A stretch of DNA of 64,000 nt, taken from Neocallimastix lanati (nom. inval.). Lineage: Eukaryota; Neocallimastigomycota; Neocallimastigomycetes; Neocallimastigales; Neocallimastigaceae. A program made the position numbers and the translations under genes. Positions 15,191-34,097 of this stretch are shown here, piece by piece; positions within the stretch are counted from its first letter, which is position 1, and each line of letters begins with the position of its first letter. The stretch lies in assembly GCA_016946835.1 (NCBI GenBank), contig JACVTC010000078.1, forward strand, positions 735,001-799,000, in the 5' to 3' direction. A model generated the notes under the pieces. That model was not told the origin of the DNA. It made no database searches and saw nothing but the letters and a program-made list of their open reading frames with translations.

Positions 15191-18100
15191 TATTATTTTT
15201 TATTATTTCTTTTCAATTTTTTTTCTTTATAAATTTTCAAATTTTCAAATTTTAATTTTTTTAATTTTTAATTTTTTTTTTTTTTTTTTTTTTTACAAAA
15301 AATTTATTTTTGGAATAATTTCATTTTGAAATTTTTTTTTTTTCAGATCAAAGATTTTTTTTTAAAAAAAATGGGGTGTTTATTTTTTTAAAAATAGGGT
15401 GAATTTTATTTAAATTTTTTTTTTCTTGGATTTTTCTGATTTAAAGTATTTTTTAACCTTTTTTTTATTTTTTTGATTTTAACAATTAGTGATATTTTTA
15501 TATAATGTACATTAATATATATTGATAATATAATTAATATATATGTGAATAAGGTTTTAACAGTTTTTATATATAAATATATATTATATAATATGTTATT
15601 TTATTTATTTTTCAAATTATTATTAATTAAAGTTTAAATTCATGAAAGCATTTTGTACAATAAAAAAATTCCTATTTTTAGTATAATTATTACTTTTAAT
15701 TAATTTTTTTTTTAAAAAAAAACACACACACAAAAAAAAGATTCATTCCACTTTAATTCCAAACTTATATTAATATAAAAATTTTAATAATAAATATTAT
15801 ATATCAATATCTATTCTATTTATTTAAAAAATAATAAATAATTTCTCTAACAAATCGGATTTAATAATTTAGAACAAAATAGGGTTAGTTTAATTTTTTT
15901 TATTGAAAAGTTCAAAGTATTAACATTTTTTTTTCTTCTTTTTTTTTGGTTCTTTTTGTTAAATATTAAATAGATATTTCATATTATAAATGATAGTTTA
16001 TTAGATTACCAAAAATTTTTAACATAATTTAAATATCGTTGTAGTAAATGTCATAGTTATCCTTACTATTTTCCTTTAAGATATTTTCAATAAATATATC
16101 TTTATATAAACATTTCCAAAAAAAAAAAAAATTATTTTTTTTATATATATATGTAATATTCAAAAATAAAATCAAAAAAAATTAAAAGAATCAAAAAAAA
16201 AAAAATAAATAAAATATAAATAATTAAAGTTATTTCCTAATCCTTATATATATTATATATTATAATAATTTAGTTTAATAGATTATTATTATCATTGTTT
16301 GTTTGCAATCTATGAAAATTTAAAAAAAAAAAAAAAAAGTCTTCCGCAAATTTTATTTTATTATTTCATTTTATATCTAAACTTTTATAAAATAGTAATA
16401 ATAGTACTTAATTATAGTACATTCATAACGATTAAAGTTTTTTATGAGTTTTCTATTTCTTCTATATTATCTAAATTACAAAATAATAAATAGAAAATTT
16501 AATTTATATTCTTGTAGTATATTCTTCTATATTATTATTTATTTATTTATTAATTTTTTTTTTTTAAAAATGTAGATTTTTTACTATAATTAAGTTTAAA
16601 ATATATATATATATATATTTTTTTTTTTTGGAATTTTAATTTATTTAAAAAACATGATTTTATTTGAAAAAAAGTTTTTTTCATTCAATTTTATGGAAAA
16701 TGTATAATTCTTTAAGAACAATATTAAAAATATATTTTATTTTATACTTTTATAATGGAAAAACAACTTAGTAACTTTAATATGATTTAATATTTAAAAT
16801 AAGTATTTAAACCATGATAATAAATTATTTTATATTTTATTTATAATTATATTGTCCTTTTTTTTTTTATTGGATATTTGTATTATTTATATTTATTAAA
16901 ATTGTTTTTATTGAATTTAAATACTATTAATTCTTACTAATATTAATACTATTACTACTATTACTACTATTAATAATAATAATAGTAGTAACAGTAGTAG
17001 TAATAATATTACTGTTATTGAATTTTTTTTTTTAAAAGTATAATCTTAAAGAATATACAGAAGCATATTAGATAACGTAAAATTTTTTTAATAATAAAAT
17101 TAAATCTAAAGATTAATATTATTTCTTTCCCTGAATTAATAACTTTTTAGAAAAAATGTCATCATTGGATAAAAATTAATAATGAGTTTTAAATAATTAT
17201 TTATATTATTATTATTTTTTTAATATTTACTTGTTATATATATTACTATTTCATTATATTGCTTTATTTTTTTAACTCTTTATTCCTAAATTCATAAGTA
17301 TTTATATCATATAAAATATAAAATTTTATATTTTACATTTAATCTATTAGTGGGATATATACATACATACATACATATACTTTTTTTAAAATGTTTGGAA
17401 ATACCATTTAAATTTTAAAACAGCCAAAAGTACCTATAATCTATTAAAGCCAATTATTGTTTTAAGATATAATAGAAGTTTAATTAATAGTATTTTAAAA
17501 AAAGAAATAATAAATAGTAAAAGTATCTACAGTATATTATATTTTATAATAATTAAAAATACTAGAAACATTTTAATAAAAAAAAGAAAAAAATTTATTT
17601 TTTGTAACTTTTTTTTTATTTAGTATAAAGGAAATAATTTAAATTATTATATATTTATAAAAAAACGTAACATATTAATATAATTCATAATATATCATAT
17701 TTTTAATGGAATCTTTATTATATGCTATTTGTGTTCATGATTATTAATGTTTATTAATATTTATATCATAAAATATTCTTATATCATTTTTATTGAAATA
17801 AATTTAATATATAATTTAAAATTAATTATTATTATAATAGTTATTGTTTCAAAATAAAAGGATATCTATATAAATTTTTATATAATAATTATTATTAATT
17901 TTTATATAAGTATTTTTATTGCTATAATTCTGTAAAGATATTATTATTATTTTTATTTAAATTAATCTTCAAATTAATATTGTTAAATTTTACAAAATTA
18001 TTTTAATTATTAATCATAAAAATTTTGTATTAAAATTTAATAATGTTTATATAAACAAATCTATAATAAATTTTAAAAAAAATTTCTCAGATGTTTAGTT

Positions 18101-19585
18101 ATTTTGTAATTAAATTTTTATTTTAATTTTTCTTTATAATTACAAATTATTATAAAATATAAAATTTATAAAAATTTAAAGTTCTTTTAGAGTAATAATT
18201 ATAAAGTTGCTTTCTCATATATTATAATTAAAATTAATATTATTTGTACTCTTTTTTTAATAATACAAATTAAATTATATGATTATGCAATATATTTCAA
18301 GTAAATTCAAAATATATATATATATTATTATTATTTTATTTATATCTTTATTTTTATTTTTATTATTCTTTTTTCTTTTTTATTATAAAAATGTATTTTT
18401 AATATGATTATCTACACAATTTTAACCAAAATTAAAATAATAATATATCTTTTATTAATATTATTTCTATGTTAAAATAAAAATACCAAAATATGAAGGA
18501 TATAATTATTTTTTATTATTGAGTATAATTAAATATAAAAGATATAAAATAACCAATATAATTGTTTATTATAAATAATTTAATTAATAATATTAATAAT
18601 TTTATTAAATGATCATAGTTAATTATATTTTAATAAATTATTATTATAAATATCATAAAATGTATGAATAATTTAAATATTTTTTTGATATTTCAAATGA
18701 TTAAAATTTATTGAACTTATGATTATCGTATTGTAAGTTTATATTTTTTTATGATGTATTGTAAATAACAAATAGTCAAAATAATTAATAAATTATTTAA
18801 TTATAAAAAATTTATATATACATTAATTTTTATTAAATAATGACATTTAATTTTAATTTTATGATATATATTATTTCAATTTTGTTGTCAATATGTTATA
18901 TAAAGCATTTTTGATTTTATAAAGGTAATGAAAAAATTTTAAATTAAACTTTTTAAAATTATGATTAATCATAATAATTGGATATAGATTATGAAATATA
19001 CTTTATGATTTATGGATTTTAAAAGAAAATAAAATAAATATTAATAATAATTAAAGTTTAGATAATTAAAAAATGAGAAGATAATAGTTAAATATTATAT
19101 TCCTTATTTATAATAAAATTAATCATTTTTTATCCTTAAAAAGTAATATTAATTAATATTAATAATATAATATAATATATTGATAATATGAAATAAAAAA
19201 TATTATTGTTGCATTACTGTTTAAAGTTGTTCTTTTTTTTTTTTATAAATATCAGTAAATTGACTAAATATATATATATATTAATCAATTTTATTAATGT
19301 TTAAATATTTGTTAATATATATTATATATTTATCATTTTTATTACTGTTATTATTATCTTTCATTTTTATTTAAACCTATAATAAATATTATTTATATTT
19401 ATAGATTACTTTTTATTAGATGTAAAGAAAAAATTAATTTTTTTTATTTGATATTCTCAATATGCTTTTATATATATAATATAAATATATATATATTATT
19501 ATTTTATTTATTTATTTGTGTTTTTATTTTATCTTTATTTTTATTTTCTTATTTTTTTTTTTTTATTTTTGGTTATGAAATTCGC

Positions 19586-19616
<31 letters not shown>

Positions 19617-20869
19617 TTTATATCATGATAATTTTTCTTTACATTTTATTTGGTTTTATATAATATGATTAGTATATTTTTATCCATATTAAAAGTATTA
19701 AATTAATTACTAAGTAGTTTTCATTTAATATGTTAAGTAAAGAAAATTTTAAGTACAATCCAGTAAATAAGAAGATATTCTAATATATATTATTAAATCT
19801 TATTTTTAATAAAATGTCATTATATAATGAAGTTAATGATAAATTATTTATGATTTATTTATGATATGCTATTTTTTATTTCCTTCTGTTTAACATTTTT
19901 AACTTTGAATAATTTATTATTATATATTGTTTTAATTTATTATAATTAATTTCACGTTATTTAAAATATAATTCATTATAATTTCATGTTATTTAACTGT
20001 ATTGAAAATATAATATCAAAATTTAGAAATAAGAAATTTATAATATTAATAATTAATAAATATTTTAACATAATTATAATAAGAAATTATTTAAATATAT
20101 ATTAAAATATATAGTGAAATATTTTATCATAATATAGTTTAAAAATATATTATGATAAAATAACCAAAGATAAGATTATATTTAATATATTTATTTAATT
20201 TAATTAATTACTCAATATTTGAAATTTATACATGTAACATCATTGATATTTAAAAATTAACTCATATTTAAAAGAAGAAAAATGTACTATTTATAGAAAT
20301 TTAGTTATGAGGATATTTAAAATAATCATTTATATATAAATATGTCAATATGTCAATATAATAAAATTTAGTCCTTATTTTTGGTAAAAATAAAGACTTT
20401 TTAATAAATAAACTGTATTTTATATGAAGAAATTAAATATAATATATATATTTATTGTTATATTTATATAGTAAAAATTTATAATTAATATATAAATTAT
20501 ATTTTGTAATAATATTTATTGTATATTTATTGGTATATATATATATAATAAAAATTTATAATTGAAATAATTATATATACGTGTTTTAATGATTTTATAA
20601 ATAAAATTTAATTTGATATCTTAATAGATATTAAATAAAATTTATTGTTGATATAATTTTTATCATTTTATTATATATGGCTTAAATAATAAAATTATTT
20701 GTGAAAATAGTTCTTTAATTAATAATATTAAAAATTTATTATATAGTTTTAATATATAATATTTATTATATTATTTAACATTATAATATTAATAATACTG
20801 TTAATAATAATAATAAATTAAAATTATAATAAATAAAAAAAAAAAAATAAAAATAATAATAAAATAAAA

Positions 20870-21182
20870 TAACAGTAGCAATAAAATAATAATAAAATAA
20901 AATAACAGTAGTAATAAAATAATACTATAATAATAATAAAATAATAATAAAATAATACTATAATAATAATAATAAAATAATAATAATAAAATAATAATAA
21001 TAAAATAATAAAATAATAATAAAATAATAATAATAAAATAATAAAATAATAATAAAATAATAATAAAATAATAATAAAATAATAAAATAATAATAAAATA
21101 ATAAAATAATAATAAAATAATAATAATAATAATAATAAAATAATAATAAAATAATAATAAAATAATAATAAAATAATAATAG
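20870..21182. repeat. AATAAAATAAT microsatellite
   Basis: Array of AATAAT and AATAAAATAAT units with occasional CAGTAGT. The minus-strand frame across it is poly-Leu/Ile/Phe and is not a gene. Confidence 0.85.
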
Positions 21183-22107
21183 TATATTATGGAATAAAGT
21201 TTTATAAATTTGTCGGATAATCCTCTTGAGTCTTAAACTATAATAAATGTTATTAATTATATTTATGTGTTTAATTATTATCAAATTAATTTTAAATTAA
21301 TTGCATATATATATGTTTGTATTTTTAACAATGAATAAGCAAATAAATAACTAAATAACTAAATAAATAATAACAATATTAATAATAATTTATCCAAATA
21401 AATAAATTTTATATATAAATGATAATTTAGGATTAATATTTTATTGATTAAAATATATTTTATGAAGTTTAATAAAGTTGATTGTATTATTCTATCGTTT
21501 CTAAATATAATAAATGTCAGTAATTTATATTAGTATCCCTAATAATAATATTATATATTTTATACTATTTTATTTTATTTTATTTTATTTTTTTTTTTTA
21601 ATTATATAGAAATTATGAATATGATTTTATTTTATTTTATTTTATTTTTTTTAATATTATATAGAAATTATGAATATGATAACTGAATTTTTACCATTTT
21701 CCTTCTTTTTAATGAAAAAGATAGAAATAAATGATGCATCCATGTTTTTTTTTTTTCTTTAAAAAAGATTCTTATTTTCTTTTTATAAAAAATATTATAT
21801 CATTTTTTTTTATATTCTAATTATTGACCAATTATTTTTTTTAAAAAAGTTATCGTTATAATTAAAATAATTAGCAAATTTTATTGTGTGTTATTAAATA
21901 TTTATTTTAAATGAATTTTATTTATACTATTTTATATTTTATGGAAATTTTTAAATAAAATTTAAATTTTTTTTTTTTTTTTTTTTTTTATTTTTTAATG
22001 AAAAGAATCTAAGTATAAAATAATATAAAAAATTAGTAATGAAAAATAAAAAAAAAATTTTTAATGTAATACGGAGAATTATTTAATTTTAAGGTTCGTA
22101 TAAAATT

Positions 22108-22149
<42 letters not shown>

Positions 22150-22556
22150 GTAAAGGTATATATTAATAATATTAATTATTGAATTTTTTATTAAAATAAT
22201 TTTATCAGGAATATTTTTTTTTTACTTTTATTTTTTATTTTTTTTATTTTTATTTTTTTTTTTTTTTTAGTTTTTCTATCAATAATAATATATATATTTA
22301 TAATTTATTAATTTTTAATTAATTATAAAATAATAACAATTAATAATAATAATAATAATAATAATAAAATTAATTAAAAATTATATAAATTTATTAATAT
22401 AAAGCTCCATTAATAACTTATAGAACATATATATATGTCTATTTTTTAATTAATTCCAAATTAATTTTATTAATTATAATAATATAAAATATTACTAAGA
22501 AAAAGAAAAATAAAAAAAAAATCATCTCCTAATAATATTATATACATTGAGGAACA

Positions 22557-23060
22557 ATGGATTCCGAAAATAAACAGGAAGTTATTAGTAATGATGATTC
22601 ATCAGAAAAAGATATCTCATTAGTAGAAAATGATTCATCAGTAAAAGATAATTCATTGGTAGAAGATGATTCCTCGGTAAAAAATGATGTAATCGGTGAT
22701 ACTGAATTAGATAATAAAGTTAAAGAAACTGAAAATAATGATAGTCAAACAGAACAAAAACAAGAGGAGGAAGAAGGAGATGAAGTAGAGGAAGAAGGAG
22801 AATTCCCTGTTGCTCAAGAGGAAAAAAAAACTATTGTAAAAAAAATTCGTTTTGAGGATGAAGTTGAGAATGAAGATAATAATGATAATACTAAAGATAA
22901 TACTAAAGATAATATAAATGAAAAAACAACAACTGATAATAAAGATGTGACCAAAGAAAAACGTAATTTTTTTTTATTTATTTGTTAATTTTTTTTTATT
23001 TTTAATATAAAAATGTTATATTTATATATATATAAATCTTTTTTTTTTTTTATTTTTTAT

Positions 23061-23093
<33 letters not shown>

Positions 23094-23100
23094 TTTTTAT

Positions 23101-23136
<36 letters not shown>

Positions 23137-25919
23137 TTTTATTTTTCTTTAATGTATATTTTTTATTTTTTATTATTCTTTCTATTATTACTGTTACTAT
23201 TGTTAAAATAAATATTTAGATTAGATACTTTTTTTTTTATTTATTTATTTTTTTTATTTTTATTTTTATTTTTATTTTTTTTTTTTTAATTTTTAATTAT
23301 TATTATATCATAATTAATTTAATTTTAATTGTAATTATATCTATATTTATTTACAAAGAATTTAAAACAAAAATGGATGCTCTTCAAGAAACAGAAAATA
23401 AAATAGCAAAGGATTTGGAAGATTTTATTCATGAAAGAAAAAGTTTTGAACATTCATTTAAAATTATAGAACAAGAGTGTTTAGATTTTCTAAATAATGT
23501 TGGTGAATTTGAAGAATATCATAAATATATAACGGAATTTGAAAAATTAACAAAAATTATTCAAAAATCATTTAAAATGAATTCTAAACAATTTAAACAA
23601 TATATGGAGCTTTGTGATTCTTATATGGAAAATCAAAAAGTAATTCATGAAGCGATGAAGGAATCTCAAGAAAATCAGGAAATTATTCAGTCATTACAGA
23701 GTCAAATTAAGACAGCAGTGGAAACTATAGAAAATAATGAAGTTCGTGAAGAAATGGAAAAAGAAGAATTAAGAAAATTAAAACAAGAAATTTTAAATTT
23801 AAATACAACAATGAATCGAGGTGTTAGTTTAAATGTTAATCAAGAAAGAATTGTTAATGAACTTTTAAAAACAAAAGAACAGACTAATAAAGATTTAGAA
23901 GAGGAAATACAAGAAATTCAAGATGTTAGAAATGAAATTATTAACATAGCAGAAAATATTAAAGCATATGATATTCAGAGACAAGAAATTGAGCAAGAAA
24001 TATATTATTTGAAGGATAAAAATATTCAAAAAAAATTAGAAATAGATCTTGAGACCAAAACAAAGGAAAAAATTGAAAGAGATCTTCGAGAATTGAGAAC
24101 AACAGTATCAGCAAAGATACAAGAAGTTCATACTAAACATGAAGCCATTAAACGTACTAATGAAGAGAATGAAAGTTTAGTAGAAAGTATAGAAAATCAG
24201 AAAAATGAATTTGAAAAATTAAATAAGGAAAAGGAACAACTAACCTTACGAGTTCAAAAATTACAACAAGAATTTGAGGAACAATCAGCGATTACTAATA
24301 AGATTATTGGAGAGAATGAAGGATTGAAAAAAGAATTAAAAGAAAGAGAAGATAATATTACTAGAAATAAAAATGAAATTAAAAAAATCAGAATAGTCCA
24401 TAATCAATATAAGAAAAAGATTCAAAAATTAGAAGAACAGAAACAAGATGCCGATAATAAAAGAAGAGAAATGAAAGAAAGATTAACAGAAATTGAAATT
24501 GATAGGAAAAAGGAACAAAAATTTATTGATCATAGTAAACGTATTCTGGAGAATTTAGCTCGTGAAAACTTTATTTTAGAAACTAATATTGATAAAGTTG
24601 CTGGTCGTACTCAAAAATACTCACAATATATTTTAATTTGTGAACAATTACAGCATCATATAAAGATGCAAAAGCAACGATTTGTGATTGAAGCTTCCCA
24701 AATTTCATCAGATATAAAAGCTAAAAAAGCCGAAATTCAAAATATTTCAAATGATATTGTTAAAATTCAGGAAGAATGTGTTAAAACAGTTAAGACTATC
24801 AAACAGAAGGAATTAAAAATATATGAATACCAAAAGAAAGTAATAAATATAGAAAAAAAATTGAAAAGACAACAAAACTTATATGATGCATTACAAACAG
24901 ATAGAAATCTTCATAGTAAAAAATTAATTGGAGTTCAATCTGAAATTGGTGAAATGAAACAGAAATTAAAGATTATGAATTATCAAATATCTGGATATAA
25001 AGAAACTATTCTTTGTAAAGAAGATCTCTTAAAAACTGAGAAAGCAGATTATGAGAAGTTGAAAAAAGATACTGATCAAATTAATGAAGAAATTAAAAAT
25101 TTGAAACTTCAGAATGATATTGCCCAAACCTATATTAGAAATCAATTGACCGAGGAAGCTAAATTAAATAAATTTGTAAAAGAAGCAGAATTAGAAAAAT
25201 CTAGACAAGAAAATACATTATCAGTACTTGTAAGAGAACGTGATAATTTGAGTTCACAATGGATTAAACAGAATTCTGATTTACAAAAAGCATATAATAA
25301 TTTAGAGACAGTTCAATCTTCTATACTACGAGAGGAAGTTAAATATAATGAAAGAATGAAAGAAATACGTCTTCTTTATGAAGAAATTTGGTCATTGAAA
25401 CACCAAAGAAATATATTAAAGGCCAAAGTTTCTGATATTGATTTAATGAAAAATACTATTTATAGGTTAGAAAATCAACTTATTGAAGAAAAAACTCATG
25501 AAAAGGCATTAGAAGATGAATTAAAAAAACCAATAAATGTTCATCGTTGGAGACAATTAGAAGGAACTGGACCACAAGAATTAGAAATGCTGAAATTACA
25601 TCAAACATTGCAACAAAAACTTATGGAAAAAACAAAGTCAGAACAACAAAAAGATGAACAAATTCGTAAAGTAGAGAAAAAATACCTTCAATTGAAAATG
25701 ATTTTATCTAAAAAAATTGGATCAGAAGCAATGGAACAAATTGCAGAATATAATCAAATTTTAAATGATAAAAAATCTAATTTAAAACAAATTGAAACGG
25801 TAAAAATTAATAATAATTAAATAATTTTGTTTCTATTATATATATATATATATATATATAATAATTATGTTTTCAATTAAATAATAATAACAATATGTAT
25901 GAAAAAAAAAAAAAATATA

Positions 25920-25953
<34 letters not shown>

Positions 25954-26168
25954 TTTTTCATACATATTGTTATTATTATTATTTAATTGAAAACATAATT
26001 ATTAATAGATAATCATATATTAATATAATTAATATTATATAAATTTTTTAGGAATTGGAAATGTACCAAAATCAATCGAAAGAATATAAATATATAATAA
26101 CTGAATTAGATGAGAGGATAAATTCCATAAAGAATGACTATATAAAAAATGCAGTTAAAACTAAGTAG
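22557..26168 (+). CDS. CFAP58: Cilia- and flagella-associated protein 58 (CFAP58/CCDC147)
   Basis: Long coiled-coil protein of the motile flagellum; in animals CFAP58 is needed for axoneme and sperm mid-piece assembly. Exons are 22557-22962, 23359-25799 and 26052-26168 (stop TAG 26166-26168). Both introns are GT..AG with matching phase, giving 987 residues. Residues 1-135 are an acidic, disordered leader with imperfect DSSxKDxSLVE repeats. The rest is almost continuous heptad coiled coil. The C-terminal part is diagnostic: PINVHRWRQLEGTGPQELEM, then LMEKT, KKIGSEAMEQIAEYNQ and, across the last intron, ELEMYQNQSKEYKYIITELD. These match the conserved NVHRWRKLEG, ARQPGPEAAEQL and QSKEYKYE blocks of CFAP58. 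CCDC39 and CCDC146 were considered but lack this signature. Animal CFAP58 is about 870 residues, so the extra length is the leader. The start at 22557 is supported by the phase-correct join into the second exon. Confidence 0.9.
22963..23358 (+). other. Intron 1 of the CFAP58 gene
   Basis: Donor GTAATT, acceptor AAAG. It is filled with T homopolymers and TTTTTA units. Phase 1: the C at 22962 joins AA at 23359-23360 to make a Gln codon, and the frame is open through an internal ATG at 23373. A call starting at that ATG would miss 139 N-terminal residues. Confidence 0.75.
25861..26002. repeat. 142-bp near-perfect palindrome inside the CFAP58 last intron
   Basis: The left arm begins ATAATTATGTTTTCAATTAA and runs through CAATATGTATGAAAA. 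The right arm is its reverse complement, TTTTCATACATATTG to the mirrored TTAATTGAAAACATAATTAT, with one ATT triplet length difference. The centre is an A run, (AT)n and a T run that also pair. In RNA the whole 140 nt would fold into one long hairpin. Confidence 0.9.
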
Positions 26169-28035
26169 CTGATTTCCATTTAAAATTTAAATACAAATTT
26201 ATATTTATTAATTTTTATATATTGATAAATATTTAATATTTAATAGATATATATTAAATATTAAATAAAATTTATAGAGAAAGTATTAAATAAATTCTAT
26301 TAATTTATTATTTTTATTATTAATATTTTTTTTTTTTAATTTTTTTTTTTTTAATTTATATTTTATTATATTTATAATTTTTAAGAATATATATACGTAA
26401 ATTATTTTTAATTTTGTCAATTTTTATATATTTTTTTTAAGCTATTTTTTAATAAATAAATTAAAATAAATAATATATTTAATTTAAATTTCTAATCATC
26501 TATTTTCTAATTTTTTTTTTTTTTTTTTTTAGTTATTTAATTAAATTTAAATTTTTATAATTAAAGTTAATTATTATTATTATTTTTTTTTTTTTGATCT
26601 TTTGAAAAGATGTATAAATTTAAATATTTAAATATTTTATTATATTAAATAAAATTTATAATTATCCACTATAAAATTAAAAAATTTAAATTATAAATAA
26701 TATTATAATTTTAATGATAATTAAAATAGTTAAGTTGCTGATATATTGAAATTAATATATAAAATTTAAGATTTTATTAAATTTCAATTTTTAGTATTTT
26801 CTAATTCACTAACAACAAAAAATAGTATTAGTCATTTTTCATATCATGAATATTGAACTATGGCTAATGAATATTAAACTATTTTAATATATCAATATAA
26901 TTTTTTTTTTGTTTCAATTTATTAAATATTTTAATTATATTTCTATATTATAGGTATATTTATGAAACAATAATCTTTAAAAAAAAATTTCAAAATTTTT
27001 TTTTTTTTTTTTTTTAATTTTTGAAAAATTATATAATAATCAAGTGTAAATACAATAGTGACAAAGAAAAAAAAGATTAACATAATATAATATTATAAAT
27101 ATTAATAATTTTAATATATTTTTTATAATAATTTTATTGATTTTAAATACATTTTTTTTTTTCATATTTTTATTTTATAAACTTTATTTTTTAGTAAAGA
27201 ACTTTATTTTTTATATTTATAAAATTTTATTTTTAATAAATTTATTTAATTCAAAATAAAATCATTAATATATATATTCTTTAAATTAATAATTAAATTA
27301 TTAACAATTAATTATATTTTATGAAACAATAACCTAAAAAAAAAAAGAATTCTTATTTTTTTAATATAATTTTTTAAAATTATATACATATAAAGTGTAA
27401 AAATATATAATAATGACAAAGAAAATAAAAATAATATATTTCAAATATTATTTATATTTTTTATTATAATTTTTTTTTGTTAAAATGAATATCATAATAT
27501 CATATAATAATGGAATATATAAAACTTTTTTTAGTTGTCTAATATTTAATATTAATTAATAATTTAAGTTTTATATATATTTTATATATTATATATATAA
27601 TATATATCTATAATTATTTGTTATTTAAGACTTAATATATTTATGAATGTTATGTAAATTTGCACTTTTTTTTTTTTTTTTTAATAATTTTATAATATAA
27701 TATATGAAGAGACTATCTCTTTTTTATTGAGTCTCCATTTCTCCATAGATAAATAGTGTGATTTTAATAATAAGGTTATTAATATATTGATTTGTTTCAA
27801 TTAAATTAGATTAAGTTTTTTGCTAGTTTTTAATAGAACTTTTTTATTTATTTATTTATTTTTTTTATTTTTATTTTTTTTTTTTTTTAAAGATAAATGA
27901 TATATATATATAAATTACTATAATTGTCATATGAAAAAAAAAAAAAAAAGAGATAATAATGCAATATATTGAAATCTTACATATGGTCTAGTTTTGTTAA
28001 ATTAATCAAAAGTATATTATAATTTTAATATATCC
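26169..28035. other. Intergenic spacer between the CFAP58 and Arf GEF genes
   Basis: No gene is seen. It contains many T runs, and a diverged direct repeat of about 115 bp at 26957-27075 and 27316-27430. The two copies share TTTATGAAACAATAA at the left and GTGTAAA and GACAAAGAAAA at the right. A short GAGACT/AGTCTC hairpin lies near 27707-27737. Confidence 0.65.

Positions 28036-34097
<6,062 letters not shown>

Larger units (their letters stand above)
8293..22556. other. 14-kb gene desert
   Basis: No gene, tRNA or transposon protein could be recognised on either strand. Open frames in this stretch (for example 10622-10804, 16299-16493, 19448-19663, 20958-21284) encode only Ile, Asn, Tyr, Phe, Leu and Lys tracts and have no family features. 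The content is near-pure A/T with microsatellites listed separately. A 17-bp perfect inverted repeat lies at 20120-20162. A small hairpin TAACCC/GGGTTA sits near 14498-14518. Confidence 0.75.

Noticed and set aside
22557-26168. CCDC39 or CCDC146 as identity for the coiled-coil gene
   Set aside because: The C-terminal NVHRWRxLEG and QSKEYKY blocks point to CFAP58. Coiled-coil similarity alone would not distinguish these families.
27703-27770. Possible small RNA gene or terminator (GAGACT/AGTCTC hairpin with T run)
   Set aside because: A six-base stem with no A/B box or snRNA motif, and T runs are everywhere in this sequence.
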